64,000 bases of DNA from WVZH01 sp034430895 (GTDB lineage Bacteria; Chloroflexota; Anaerolineae; Anaerolineales; E44-bin32), in NCBI GenBank assembly GCA_034430895.1, contig DAOUDW010000034.1:124001-188000 (forward strand), read 5' to 3'. Positions 27,257 through 36,802 of this stretch are shown one piece after another; within the stretch, counting starts at the first letter, position 1; each line of letters starts with the position of its first letter. The position numbers and the translations under genes are program-made. A model generated the notes under the pieces. That model saw nothing but the letters and a program-made list of their open reading frames with translations, made no database searches and had not been told where the DNA came from.

Positions 27257-27289
27257 GCGGGAGTGGGAATATCATCATCCCACCCCCGC
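27257..27289 (-). terminator. Intercistronic hairpin between phnD and phnC
   Basis: GCGGGAGTGGGA (27257-27268) pairs with TCCCACCCCCGC (27278-27289) with one mismatch and a 9-nt loop. There is no T-run on the minus strand. Such hairpins after binding-protein genes usually limit read-through or protect the upstream mRNA, giving more binding protein than transporter. Confidence 0.6.
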
Positions 27290-27328
27290 TGATATAACCG
27301 CGAATTTCAACGGCAAGAAGTGTGAATA

Positions 27329-28243
27329 TTATTCTGAGTAATCTGTAACATTGACACCCGCAGCATCGAGGAATTGACGGAATTGATCATAGAAGCTGTC
27401 ATCGTGCCTTTCCAGTGCGTTCCACTGGTAGGCGACGTTCAAGGCTTCTTGTCCCGCTTCGGTTTCGGCGATCGCTAACAATGCATTCGTGATTTGCTCG
27501 CGAATATCAGGATCGAGGTTGGTCACGTACTGCACACCGTCGTTGGGAATGCCTTCAAAGGTTTCAATGACGACAACGACATCCATGATGTCATCATAGG
27601 TTCCTTCGACGGTTCCTTCGACACGGGTTCGAGCGTCAATATACGAAGCGCCGATGTCACAATCGCCGTTGTAGACGCCTGCGACTGCCGCCTCGTGGGA
27701 GCCAGCATCCACCACTTGGGCGAGATCCGTATCTGGATCGATACCGGCAGCTTTCATATAAATCGTGGGGATCACCCAACCACTCGTGCTGGTCGGGTCT
27801 GGTCGGCACCATGTCTTGCCGGCAGCATCTGCAACCGATGTAATGCCGCTGTCTGCACGCACGTATATTTGACCGCTGTAGGTGGCTGAGTCATAGCGGG
27901 TTGATACCAGATCGACATCCGCACAACCTTTGTCGCTGGCGATAATATAAGAGAAGGTCGCCAGAGATGCCATATGGGCTTTGGGTGGATCTGCGCACAT
28001 GGCTTCGATAACGCCAGCGTATTCGGTTGCCACAAATGTTTCGATGACCAGGCCTGTCTCGTCATAAATCATATCGGCGACTTCTTCAAATCCGGTGAGA
28101 ACACGCTCGGACTCACCAGATGGCACAAGACCCCACTTGAGGGGATTCTTTTCTGTACCAAGTTTCCCGGGTCCACAGCCAGCAAGTAAAATTACGGATA
28201 GCGCAAATAGTGTTAGGATCAATGTCGAGCGACTTTTACCCAT
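27329..28243 (-). CDS. phnD: Phosphonate/phosphite-type substrate-binding lipoprotein PhnD
   Basis: A lipoprotein signal with lipobox L-L-A-G-C (Cys23) is followed by a PhnD/PtxB-type periplasmic binding fold. W-G-L-V-P-S-G-E-S-E-R begins the mature domain, then L-A-T-F-S-Y-I-I-A and P-T-S-T-S-G-W-V-I-P, where Ser/Thr residues contact the phosphonate group in the family. The protein is 304 residues, normal for PhnD. GAGGAGG precedes the ATG. It is the first gene of phnDCE. The ligand (phosphonate, phosphite or other) is not settled by the sequence. Confidence 0.92.
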   Translation of the reverse strand: MGKSRSTLILTLFALSVILLAGCGPGKLGTEKNPLKWGLVPSGESERVLTGFEEVADMIYDETGLVIETFVATEYAGVIEAMCADPPKAHMASLATFSYIIASDKGCADVDLVSTRYDSATYSGQIYVRADSGITSVADAAGKTWCRPDPTSTSGWVIPTIYMKAAGIDPDTDLAQVVDAGSHEAAVAGVYNGDCDIGASYIDARTRVEGTVEGTYDDIMDVVVVIETFEGIPNDGVQYVTNLDPDIREQITNALLAIAETEAGQEALNVAYQWNALERHDDSFYDQFRQFLDAAGVNVTDYSE

Positions 28244-28371
28244 TGGATTCTATCCTCCTCAATATCGTGTTATTCGATTTCGTCTTGCGTAGTTCTGGAA
28301 AAAATGGAGAAAATACAAAGTTCAATACCTCGACACCACCTCCTCCTCGTATGAACTTGTTATCCTATTTC

Positions 28372-28400
28372 ATCTTAGCGCGAAATAAGGCCGATTGCAA
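28372..28400 (-). promoter_or_regulatory. Predicted phnDCE promoter
   Basis: On the minus strand TTGCAA (28395-28400) and TAAGAT (28372-28377) are 17 bp apart. The leader to phnD is about 120 nt and contains a second GGAGG-rich stretch (about 28339-28351) not followed by a usable open reading frame. The folC promoter points the other way just to the right. I found no recognisable Pho box. Confidence 0.5.
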
Positions 28401-28412
28401 GAAATTGGTAAC

Positions 28413-28441
28413 TTGTGTCTTTCCGCAGTGAAAGATAAAAT
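28413..28441 (+). promoter_or_regulatory. Predicted folC-lon promoter
   Basis: TTGTGT (28413-28418) and TAAAAT (28436-28441) have a 17-bp spacer. The folC ATG is only 9 bp beyond the -10 and has no Shine-Dalgarno sequence, so the mRNA may be leaderless. Confidence 0.45.
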
Positions 28442-28450
28442 CTTCTTCCC

Positions 28451-29845
28451 ATGGAAAATCAGCGCTATCAGGAAGCATTGGATTTTATTTACAGCCACGT
28501 CGATTACAGCATCGAACGAAGTTATCGATATGCGGCAGAAGTATTTGACCTGGATCGCGTACGGACTCTTTTAGAAGCCATCGGCAATCCGCAAAAAACA
28601 TATGCCTCGATTCACATCGCTGGAACAAAAGGAAAGGGTTCGACAGCAGCGATGATCGCTTCTGTGACACAAGCTGCTGGTTATCGTACGGGTTTGTATT
28701 CTTCTCCCCATTTGAACCGGTTTACCGAACGCATTTGTGTTGATGGCGTTGAAGTATCGGAGTGTGAGGTCGCCGATCTCGTCGAGGAAATTAAACCGCA
28801 CGTTGCGAAGATTAGTGCATTAACCGCCTATGAAATCATTACAACCCTCGGTTTTTTACATTTCCAAAAAAGTGGGGTTGAATGTGCCGTGATCGAAGTA
28901 GGCTTAGGGGGGCGTCTGGATGCCACGAATGTATTGCATCCCCTGGTGGCGTCGATTACCTCTTTGTCCTACGATCATATGCACTTGTTGGGAAATAGCC
29001 TTTCCGATATCGCCAGAGAAAAGGCCGGGATCATAAAGCCAGAAGTGCCTATTGTCATGGCGCCGCAATTATCCGAGGCCGAACGCGTGGTCGAAATGGT
29101 GGCAGAGAAGCTCTCGGCGCCATTGGTGAAAGTCGGACGGGATTGGCTCTTTTCACCGGGCAAGTACTCTCTTGAAGGACAGACCTTTTCGGTGTGGTCT
29201 TCACAAGAACAACCCTTGATGGATGCCTACGTCGAATCAGCAGGGGTCGAGGAATGGGTTCCGCCGCGTTTCTTTATTCCTCTCCTGGGTCATCACCAAG
29301 TTGTAAACGCGGCTGTGGCTTATGCTACACTGCAATGTATGCGGGATCAGGGGATGGAAATACCTGAGCAAGCGATGCGCGAAGGATTTGCCTCCGTTCG
29401 TTGGCGAGGGCGGCTGGAGATCATTTCGCGATCGCCGTTGGTATTGGTGGACTCGGCACACAACCGTGATTCGGCCTTGAAACTTCGTATCGCCCTGGAT
29501 GATTACTTCCCAGGACAACGCGTAATTATGGTGTTTGGTGCTTCGTCCGACAAGGATATCAGCGGCATGTTTACTGAGCTGCTGCCGCGTGTTTGGCGAT
29601 TGATCCTGACACAAGCGGTTCATCCACGTGCGGCGGATCCGGAAGCTCTTGCGGATTTGGCACATGCCGCGGGTGTTGGTGTGGATATTATCGTGCCTGT
29701 TGCTGACGCAATTTCCCATGCCATGAACTGGACCGGAAGTACTGAAGGTGTAATCCTGGTTACGGGAAGTATTTTCGTTGCCGGTGAGGCGATCGCCGCG
29801 GTTGAAAACCATAAGCCTGAAAATTTGGAAGAAGGTACCCAATGA
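28451..29845 (+). CDS. folC: Bifunctional folylpolyglutamate/dihydrofolate synthase
   Basis: The Mur-ligase fold is evident: P-loop A-G-T-K-G-K-G-S-T near residues 56-64, S-S-P-H-L-N-R-F-T-E-R-I as the folate-binding loop, E-V-G-L-G-G-R-L-D-A-T-N, S-L-S-Y-D-H-M-H-L-L-G, and V-D-S-A-H-N-R-D-S in the C-terminal domain. The enzyme adds glutamate to dihydropteroate or folate. The length of 464 residues is typical. Its stop overlaps the lon ATG by 4 bp, an unusual pairing that suggests co-translation only. Confidence 0.93.
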   Translation: MENQRYQEALDFIYSHVDYSIERSYRYAAEVFDLDRVRTLLEAIGNPQKTYASIHIAGTKGKGSTAAMIASVTQAAGYRTGLYSSPHLNRFTERICVDGVEVSECEVADLVEEIKPHVAKISALTAYEIITTLGFLHFQKSGVECAVIEVGLGGRLDATNVLHPLVASITSLSYDHMHLLGNSLSDIAREKAGIIKPEVPIVMAPQLSEAERVVEMVAEKLSAPLVKVGRDWLFSPGKYSLEGQTFSVWSSQEQPLMDAYVESAGVEEWVPPRFFIPLLGHHQVVNAAVAYATLQCMRDQGMEIPEQAMREGFASVRWRGRLEIISRSPLVLVDSAHNRDSALKLRIALDDYFPGQRVIMVFGASSDKDISGMFTELLPRVWRLILTQAVHPRAADPEALADLAHAAGVGVDIIVPVADAISHAMNWTGSTEGVILVTGSIFVAGEAIAAVENHKPENLEEGTQ

Positions 29846-32337
29846 CAATTCGAGCACTTGATTGGCCACATCTGCCAGGGGAGTGGAGCAGCGCGATTGG
29901 GCGTCGAGCAGATGCCCTGTATGATATCCATGAGGCATCGGTCGACGAGAGCGGGTTAATCGAATGTTCTGTGCTGCCGCTGCGTGACATCGTTTTATTT
30001 CCCAATATGGTCACCCCGCTGTTTGTCAGCCAGGATGATTCGTTGTTGGCCATCGATGAAGTATCCCGTAACAACGAAACGATGATCGCGGTAACACAGA
30101 TCGATCCGGACATCGAGAATCCTCGCTATGATGACTTGTACGCCGTTGGAGTTGAAGTCGCGGTCGGCAAGCTGATGCATTTACCGGACGGCACGAGTTC
30201 AATATTGACACAGAGCCGTCGGCGGGTGGAAATCGTCGAATGTATACAGGAGGAGCCGTTCATTCGAGTGCGCGCCCGGCCAATCGATGAAACGAGTAAT
30301 CGGACGAAAGAGGTCGTAGCGCTTATGCGTGCAGTGCTCACGTTGTTTGAAAAATGCACGCAACTGAATAGTACCATTCCCGATGAAACCTTTGTCTACG
30401 CTGTCAATATCGAAGATCCAGGCTGGTTGGCGGACATGGTGATCTCAGTGTTGAATCTCAACGTCCCCGAGCGTCAGGAAATCCTGGAAACCTTCGATCC
30501 AATGGAACGACTGCAGCGTACAAGCGTGTTGCTCGGCAGGGAGTTGGAGGTGCTGGAGCTGGAAGATCAGATCTATTCTCGTGTTCAGAGTGAAATGGAT
30601 CGATCTCAACGCGAAATCTATTTGCGCGAGCAGATGAAAGCCATTCAGACAGAGCTGGGCGAGGGCGATATTTGGACTCAGGAGATCGCGGATATCCGCA
30701 AACGTCTCCAGCATTTATCACTTCCGGATGAAGTAGAAAAAACATGCCTGCGGGAGATTCAAAGGTTGAGTCAAATGCCTCCAATGTCACCCGAGGTATC
30801 GATTTTGCGGACCTATGTCGACTGGTTGATGGCGCTGCCGTGGACGGAATCAACGACAGATAACCTGGATATTCAACACGTTGCTGAAGTGATGGATAGT
30901 CAACACTACGGATTGGAAAAAGCGAAAGAGAGGTTTCTTGAGTACATCGCCGTCAAAAGCCTGGCGCCACCCAAACATCGGCAACCTATTCTCTGTTTCG
31001 TTGGGCCTCCTGGAACAGGCAAGACTTCTCTAGGCCGCTCGATTGCCGATGCATTGAGTCGAACCTTTATCCGAATTTCACTCGGCGGTATTCGAGATGA
31101 AGCCGAGATTCGTGGACATCGCCGAACATACATCGGTGCGCTTCCTGGAAGAATCCTGCAAGCCATGCGCAAGGCAGCCAAAATCAATCCGGTTTTTATG
31201 CTCGATGAGATCGATAAATTGGGGCAGGACTTTCGAGGAGATCCTGCGGCAGCTCTGCTCGAGGTTTTGGATCCGGAACAAAATCATGCTTTTTCTGACA
31301 ACTACCTTGAAGTTCCGTATAATCTTTCAAATGTGCTTTTCATCACGACTGCGAATACCATCGAACCGATACCACCGGCGCTGCTTGATCGATTGGAAGT
31401 GATCGAATTTCCAGGCTACATTGAAGAGGAGAAAGTGATCATTGCTCGTAAATTCCTCGTTACGCGCAAACTCGAGCAATCCGGTTTGATTCATGAAGGA
31501 ATACACTTCGCAGACAGTGCGGTCCGTACGATCATCCGCGAATATACATGGGAAGCGGGTGTCCGAAATCTGGAGCGAGAGATCGGAAAAATTTGTAGAA
31601 AAATCGCTCGTCGTAAAGTCGAAGGGAAGAAAATACCCAAACGAATCACAAAGGCATTGGCGATGCGTTTGCTGGGCCCCTCACAGATTATCCCTCACGA
31701 AGCTGAATCGGAAGACCAAATCGGTGCAGTCATGGGGTTGGCATGGACTGAGAACGGAGGGGACAGCCTAACGATAGAAGCCTTGCTGTGTGAGGGAAAG
31801 GGAAATCTTCAGGTTACGGGTCACATCGGTGATATCATGCAGGAATCAGCTCAAGCCGCGATTTCATTTATTAAGAGTCGTGTAGATGTACTGGGAATTT
31901 CTGCGGATAATTTCGAAAAGAAGGACATTCATATCCACGTTCCTGAAGGAGCCATTCCCAAGGATGGTCCGAGCGCGGGAATTACCATGGCGACGGCGGT
32001 GGCTTCCATGTTAACGCACCGACCGGTGCGCCACGATGTGGGTATGAGTGGTGAAATTACGTTGCGTGGTCGAGTGCTCCCAATTGGTGGTGTGCGCGAG
32101 AAAGTGCTTGCTGCGTACCGCCTCAAACTCAAAACGGTGATCATTCCAACGAAAAACGAGAAAGACTTGATCGAAATTCCCCGCAGCGTCCGGTCTACAC
32201 TGGATATTCGTCTCGTGGACAATATGGATGAAGTACTGACGATCGCATTACGTCCATTAGAAAACAAGCGAAAACGAAACGTTGTACACAAGGGAAAGAG
32301 CGCTAAGGACAAACCGTCCTCGGCAGCGAGCTGTTGA
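29842..32337 (+). CDS. lon: ATP-dependent protease Lon
   Basis: There is an N-terminal LON substrate domain (about 40-240; L-P-L-R-D-I-V-L-F-P at its start). Then come the AAA+ domain, with Walker A G-P-P-G-T-G-K-T (388-395) and Walker B F-M-L-D-E-I-D-K-L, and the protease domain with catalytic Ser711 (D-G-P-S-A-G) and Lys754. The Ser-Lys spacing of 43 equals that of E. coli Lon. At 831 residues it is full length. The first 35 residues before the conserved start are an extra extension. It ends with a basic tail. Confidence 0.96.
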   Translation: MTIRALDWPHLPGEWSSAIGRRADALYDIHEASVDESGLIECSVLPLRDIVLFPNMVTPLFVSQDDSLLAIDEVSRNNETMIAVTQIDPDIENPRYDDLYAVGVEVAVGKLMHLPDGTSSILTQSRRRVEIVECIQEEPFIRVRARPIDETSNRTKEVVALMRAVLTLFEKCTQLNSTIPDETFVYAVNIEDPGWLADMVISVLNLNVPERQEILETFDPMERLQRTSVLLGRELEVLELEDQIYSRVQSEMDRSQREIYLREQMKAIQTELGEGDIWTQEIADIRKRLQHLSLPDEVEKTCLREIQRLSQMPPMSPEVSILRTYVDWLMALPWTESTTDNLDIQHVAEVMDSQHYGLEKAKERFLEYIAVKSLAPPKHRQPILCFVGPPGTGKTSLGRSIADALSRTFIRISLGGIRDEAEIRGHRRTYIGALPGRILQAMRKAAKINPVFMLDEIDKLGQDFRGDPAAALLEVLDPEQNHAFSDNYLEVPYNLSNVLFITTANTIEPIPPALLDRLEVIEFPGYIEEEKVIIARKFLVTRKLEQSGLIHEGIHFADSAVRTIIREYTWEAGVRNLEREIGKICRKIARRKVEGKKIPKRITKALAMRLLGPSQIIPHEAESEDQIGAVMGLAWTENGGDSLTIEALLCEGKGNLQVTGHIGDIMQESAQAAISFIKSRVDVLGISADNFEKKDIHIHVPEGAIPKDGPSAGITMATAVASMLTHRPVRHDVGMSGEITLRGRVLPIGGVREKVLAAYRLKLKTVIIPTKNEKDLIEIPRSVRSTLDIRLVDNMDEVLTIALRPLENKRKRNVVHKGKSAKDKPSSAASC

Positions 32338-33302
32338 TGGGCAGCCAAGATCAGATGGAAAAAATCACACAGGGAATTCGGTCGGTTCTTCAGGATATGA
32401 TCTTTTCTCACTTTAACAGACTTCTAATCGTTTTCCTGGCTGGCAGCGCGATTGCATGCGCGGCGTGTACCCGATCGTCTGTATCAGTGGATCGCATCGA
32501 AACAGAAGTGGCGTCCTTCACACCTCAAAGCACGTTTGAAGCGACGGACGTATCTTCAATTGCCCCTTTTTCGGGGTTCTATGCTGTTGTATGGGTTACA
32601 CCGGATCAACCTCTTATCGCTCGTAATCCTGCTGGTTTGTCTGGCGCGGCTGTGGGTGAACTTGCCTACGGTCAAAGAGAGCTTGAATTGACCGGTGCGA
32701 GTACACGATTGGGCAGCTCAAATTGGGTGGAAATTATGCTTCCATCCGGAGGGGCCGGGTGGGTAAATTCATGGAATATTACAGAAGATGTCTCATCTCA
32801 AGATTTTTGTAACGATCCGCGCATTCTCCAGTTAATCGATACGTTCAGTCAGGCGGTGGGAGAGAGAAGCGGGCAGGGACTCGTCGAAGTCAGCAATCCA
32901 GAACGTGGTTTAATCCTTCGGCATAATTGGTGGAATCCTGAAATTATTTTTCCCGTCGATTCCTTGATGAACATATATCAAGATCTTACAGAAATCGATT
33001 GGGGCGTTCAAAGCGGAAGTGAATTTCCGATTCAGGGTTCGTTTCAAGATATTATCGCACCACAGCTGGAAGATGTGCTTGGCAATTCACCGGAGTTGAA
33101 TTGTAATTCCATACAAACCGGCAATACCACTCGCGAGATTGTCTGGCCGGACGAATACTTGAATATTAACTTCTATTCCGTTTATCGACCAGTGCCTGAT
33201 GGGGGAAGCGATTTCGATTGGGGTACATGGGTATTGGGTTTTGAGTATATCGACGGACAGCCTTATTTGACTTTACTGATTCATTACCGCGGGGAGATAT
33301 GA
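32337..33302 (+). CDS. Putative exported lipoprotein with SH3-like domain
   Basis: A hydrophobic segment (L-L-I-V-F-L-A-G-S-A-I-A-C-A-A-C) starts about 22 residues in and could be a lipoprotein signal, although the lipobox is weak. Residues about 80-145 look like a bacterial SH3 domain (R-L-G-S-S-N-W-V-E-I-M-L-P and G-A-G-W-V-N). The rest is unassigned. TGATG overlap with lon suggests the ATG at 32337. An in-frame ATG at 32397 would give a cleaner signal peptide. It is convergent with mfd, only 20 bp apart. Confidence 0.7.
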   Translation: MGSQDQMEKITQGIRSVLQDMIFSHFNRLLIVFLAGSAIACAACTRSSVSVDRIETEVASFTPQSTFEATDVSSIAPFSGFYAVVWVTPDQPLIARNPAGLSGAAVGELAYGQRELELTGASTRLGSSNWVEIMLPSGGAGWVNSWNITEDVSSQDFCNDPRILQLIDTFSQAVGERSGQGLVEVSNPERGLILRHNWWNPEIIFPVDSLMNIYQDLTEIDWGVQSGSEFPIQGSFQDIIAPQLEDVLGNSPELNCNSIQTGNTTREIVWPDEYLNINFYSVYRPVPDGGSDFDWGTWVLGFEYIDGQPYLTLLIHYRGEI

Positions 33303-33322
33303 CCGTTAATAAGCAGATAAGG

Positions 33323-36300
33323 TTAATTGGCACCCTCGGGTTGTAACGCCCAAAGCACTTCTTCGAGACGGTTCATCCAATCCGAATCATCCTGTCGAGT
33401 CAACCATAAGCCGCGTTTGCTCTGACGAACATCATCTGCCATGATCGGCAACTTTCTCGGTTCTTCGGTGGAAGGCATCTGCAGCAAGATTTGTCTGTTT
33501 TGGATGGTGATGGTTTCCACACCCGCTCGCATGGCGAGGCTGCGAATGCGTAATTGATAGAGCAGGTTCTCAACTTCCAAAGGCGGTGGGCCGAAACGAT
33601 CGTTTAATTCCGAAGCCAGTGACTCGATATTGTTCAAAGTGCGGACTTCCGCCATTCTGCGGTACAGTTTTAAGCGCAGATTGCGATCGTCGATGTATGT
33701 CGCAGGTATAGATGTGGGAAGCGGGAGGTCGATGAAAACCGGGAGAATTTCAGCAGCGAGTGGCGCCTGAAGGGATGTTTCGTCTTGTAGATCGTACTCC
33801 GCTTTAAGGCGGCGAACTGCGCTGGAAAGAAGGCGCGTGTAGAGATGAAACCCAACACTGGAGATATGTCCGTGCTGGCGAGTGCCGATGATATCACCTG
33901 CGCCTCGGATTTCGAGATCACGCATGGCAATCGAATAACCCGCTCCCAAATGGGAATAATCGGCAATCGTATCCATTCTCTGGCGTGCTTCCTGAGTCGT
34001 GCGTTGACGCGGGTGGCGAAAGAAAAAGGCATATCCCTGTGAAGCCCCACGCCCAACACGACCTCGCAGCTGGTACATCTGAGAGAGACCAAACCACTCC
34101 GAGCGATCGACGATCAAGGTGTTGGCGTTGGGAATATCGAGACCCGATTCGATAATCGAGGTACAAAGCAGGACGTCGATGTCACCCCGAGCGAATTCAT
34201 CCATCACGGAGGCAAGCTGGGCTTCGGGCATTTGTCCGTGTGCTACTGTGGAGGTTGCCTCTGGGACCAGGTCTTGGAAGCGTTTGTGAATAACTTCGAT
34301 GGTTTGTACCCGGTTGTGTACGAAATATGCCTGTCCGCCGCGATCGATTTCGCGTAATATCGCCTGGCGCACCAATCGAGGATCATAAGGACCCACGTGT
34401 GTGATCACTGGAAGTCGCTCTTCCGGCGGCGTATCGATTGTGGATATATCCCGCGCACCGGTTATGGCGAGATATAGTGTACGGGGAATAGGAGTTGCGG
34501 TCAGCGTTAGCGTATCCACTTCCGTACGCATCAATTTCAGGTGTTCTTTGTGTGTGACTCCGAAACGTTGTTCCTCATCGATGATTAATAGACCAAGGTC
34601 CTTGAATTCCACGTCTCGCTGAAGTAAGCGATGGGTTCCGATAATGATATCGACCTCGGCATTGCGCAATCGTTCGACGATCTTGGCGGCCTCTTGTCGG
34701 GAGCGGAAACGCGAGAGCATTTCGACCTCGATTGGAAAAGCAGAAAGTCTTCTACGGAAAGTATTGAAGTGCTGTTGGGCGAGAATAGTTGTGGGGACCA
34801 GTATGGCGACTTGTTTCCCATCCATGACGGCTTTAAATGTTGCTCGTAAAGCGACTTCGGTTTTTCCATAACCCACATCACCACAAATCAATCGATCCAT
34901 GGGCCTCTTTGATTCCATGTCTTGTTTTACGGCTTTAAGTGCTCGTTTTTGATCTTCGGTTTCGATATAGGGAAAAGAGGCTTCAAGTTCCTGCTGCCAG
35001 GGTGCGTCTTCAGAGAAGGCATAACCTTCGATCGTATTGCGTTTGGCGTAGAGCTCTAATAGATCTCGTGCGACTTCTTCGACAGCGGCCTTCACCTTGC
35101 CCTTTGCCTGTTCCCAGGATTGGTTGCCCAGTCGGGTTGGGGTTGGCGCTGTACCATCCGCGGAAATGTAGCGTGTGATCCGATCTGCTTGATGGATGGG
35201 CACATATAATTGATCGCCCTCATCGTATTCGATCAAGATGAACTCACGCTGAATCTCATCCAGGGTGCGATCGACAAGACCGCTAAAACGTCCGATGCCG
35301 AAATCCACATGTACAACCCAATCGCCCGGTTGTAAATCGGCGTAAGCATTTTCAGGAGCCTTGGAGACTCGCCTCGGACGCACGCGCGGCTTCGGTTTTG
35401 CCCAACCGAATATCTCCGCATCCGTAAATAGATGCAGCGGCGGATAGTCTGCAGTATCCAGAACCCAACCTTCGGTCAGCGCACCATGGATGAAGTGGAT
35501 ATTACCGGGAGTCAGCTCGGTTACAAGACCTTCGTGAACCGGTTCCGGTGTATTTTCCTGTGACCACATCTCAGCCAATCGAGGTGCTTGTCGGCTTATC
35601 ATTACGGCATTTTCGTGACGGACAACAATGTCTGCCATGTGGTCCATCAAGGGTTTCAACTGCCCACCGAAACGGCGTTCAGCTGAAAATGCATTCCCCA
35701 GTTCGATTTCTTGGTTTTGGTCTACTGCAATCTGGCCGAGATTGATCGCTTTGAGATCATCCAGCTTCTCACTGAGCTCATCAAGCGTGAGGTAAGGCAG
35801 GGGAGCATCCTTCGGCAGCAGCTCTTCCGAGATTTGATCCTGACGCAGACTGATGGCCTGTTCTTCAAGTTCGTTAATTACATCCTCAAAGTCGCTGTGA
35901 TCATAATTGAGTACAACGGTCTCGTCAGCGACATAATCGAGCAGGCCGGTTGGGGAAGGATTCATCCAGGGCAGGAAATATTCAAGCCAGGGGTTCATAT
36001 CCGTTTCATCGATCGTTGTCATGCGGGCAACCACATCGTTCCAATCGGAACAATAGGCAAGCGGCAGTCCTTCCCTTGCAGGTGTGATATGGACATCGGA
36101 TACGATCTCGGTGGAGCGTTGTGTTGCGGGGTTGAACATGCGAATGGATTCGATCTGGCTGCCAAAGAATTCGATCCGCATGGGAAGTATTTCTGCGGGT
36201 GCCCAGAAATCGATGATACCACCCCGACGGCTGAATTGTCCTGGTTGGGTAACCAGACTGTCATGCGTGTAGCCAACATCGAGTAGGAATCTAACCAGTC

Positions 36301-36799
36301 GATCGAGATTGACACTTGCGTCAACCTTGATCCAGTTCGAATGTTCGCTGAAGCTTTGGGGTGAAATGGTTCTCGTCATCGCAGCACGCGCAGTAGCCAG
36401 GACAACCAACGGTTTCGTGGATGGATCCTTTTGCTCGTAACCCGGTCGAAGTTCCTTGGTTAGATTTGCGAGAACGGTCATACGACGGCGTTTCGTGCGA
36501 TCAGACCAAGGGCTGGGTTCGTAGAAGACGGGATTCGGATCGGGAAAAGCTAAAATCTCGAGATCGGGGCACCAGGCCGCGATTTCTTCGGTAAGCGTGA
36601 GCATCCGATCCGCTCGTGAAACCAGAACGATAAAAGTCCTTTTCAGATCGTCAGCCAGCGCGGCGATCAACGCTGCACGGACAGAACGCGGGATATGCAG
36701 CGATCCAAATATTAGATCATCCGCGGCCAATTTACGAAGGAGGGCTTGATAATCAGGAAGGGTTCGTATTCGCTGTAGAAGTGCAGTAAGATTCATCAT
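33323..36799 (-). CDS. mfd: Transcription-repair coupling factor Mfd
   Basis: This 1158-residue protein has the full Mfd order: UvrB-homology N-terminal part (G-Q-F-S-R-R-G-G-I-I-D-F-W near 187), CarD-like RNA-polymerase-interaction domain (G-D-W-V-V-H-V-D-F-G-I-G-R-F near 495), and superfamily 2 helicase with Walker A C-G-D-V-G-Y-G-K-T-E and D-E-E-Q-R-F-G-V. The RecG-like motif R-G-R-V-G-R and a C-terminal TRCF domain complete it. It removes RNA polymerase stalled at lesions and recruits excision repair. The start lies 3 bp from the pth stop, so the two genes are co-transcribed. Confidence 0.96.
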   Translation of the reverse strand: MMNLTALLQRIRTLPDYQALLRKLAADDLIFGSLHIPRSVRAALIAALADDLKRTFIVLVSRADRMLTLTEEIAAWCPDLEILAFPDPNPVFYEPSPWSDRTKRRRMTVLANLTKELRPGYEQKDPSTKPLVVLATARAAMTRTISPQSFSEHSNWIKVDASVNLDRLVRFLLDVGYTHDSLVTQPGQFSRRGGIIDFWAPAEILPMRIEFFGSQIESIRMFNPATQRSTEIVSDVHITPAREGLPLAYCSDWNDVVARMTTIDETDMNPWLEYFLPWMNPSPTGLLDYVADETVVLNYDHSDFEDVINELEEQAISLRQDQISEELLPKDAPLPYLTLDELSEKLDDLKAINLGQIAVDQNQEIELGNAFSAERRFGGQLKPLMDHMADIVVRHENAVMISRQAPRLAEMWSQENTPEPVHEGLVTELTPGNIHFIHGALTEGWVLDTADYPPLHLFTDAEIFGWAKPKPRVRPRRVSKAPENAYADLQPGDWVVHVDFGIGRFSGLVDRTLDEIQREFILIEYDEGDQLYVPIHQADRITRYISADGTAPTPTRLGNQSWEQAKGKVKAAVEEVARDLLELYAKRNTIEGYAFSEDAPWQQELEASFPYIETEDQKRALKAVKQDMESKRPMDRLICGDVGYGKTEVALRATFKAVMDGKQVAILVPTTILAQQHFNTFRRRLSAFPIEVEMLSRFRSRQEAAKIVERLRNAEVDIIIGTHRLLQRDVEFKDLGLLIIDEEQRFGVTHKEHLKLMRTEVDTLTLTATPIPRTLYLAITGARDISTIDTPPEERLPVITHVGPYDPRLVRQAILREIDRGGQAYFVHNRVQTIEVIHKRFQDLVPEATSTVAHGQMPEAQLASVMDEFARGDIDVLLCTSIIESGLDIPNANTLIVDRSEWFGLSQMYQLRGRVGRGASQGYAFFFRHPRQRTTQEARQRMDTIADYSHLGAGYSIAMRDLEIRGAGDIIGTRQHGHISSVGFHLYTRLLSSAVRRLKAEYDLQDETSLQAPLAAEILPVFIDLPLPTSIPATYIDDRNLRLKLYRRMAEVRTLNNIESLASELNDRFGPPPLEVENLLYQLRIRSLAMRAGVETITIQNRQILLQMPSTEEPRKLPIMADDVRQSKRGLWLTRQDDSDWMNRLEEVLWALQPEGAN

Positions 36800-36802
36800 G
36801 AT

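Noticed and set aside
28326..28355. Possible short leader peptide between phnD and its promoter
   Set aside because: GAGGAGGAGG is followed by GTG, but the frame stops after four codons; too short to claim.
29237..29938. 233-residue minus-strand open frame within folC/lon
   Set aside because: It is antisense to conserved parts of FolC and spans the folC-lon junction, and its residue composition is unlike a real protein.
35711..36286. 191-residue plus-strand open frame
   Set aside because: It is antisense to mfd, with no ribosome-binding site or domain.
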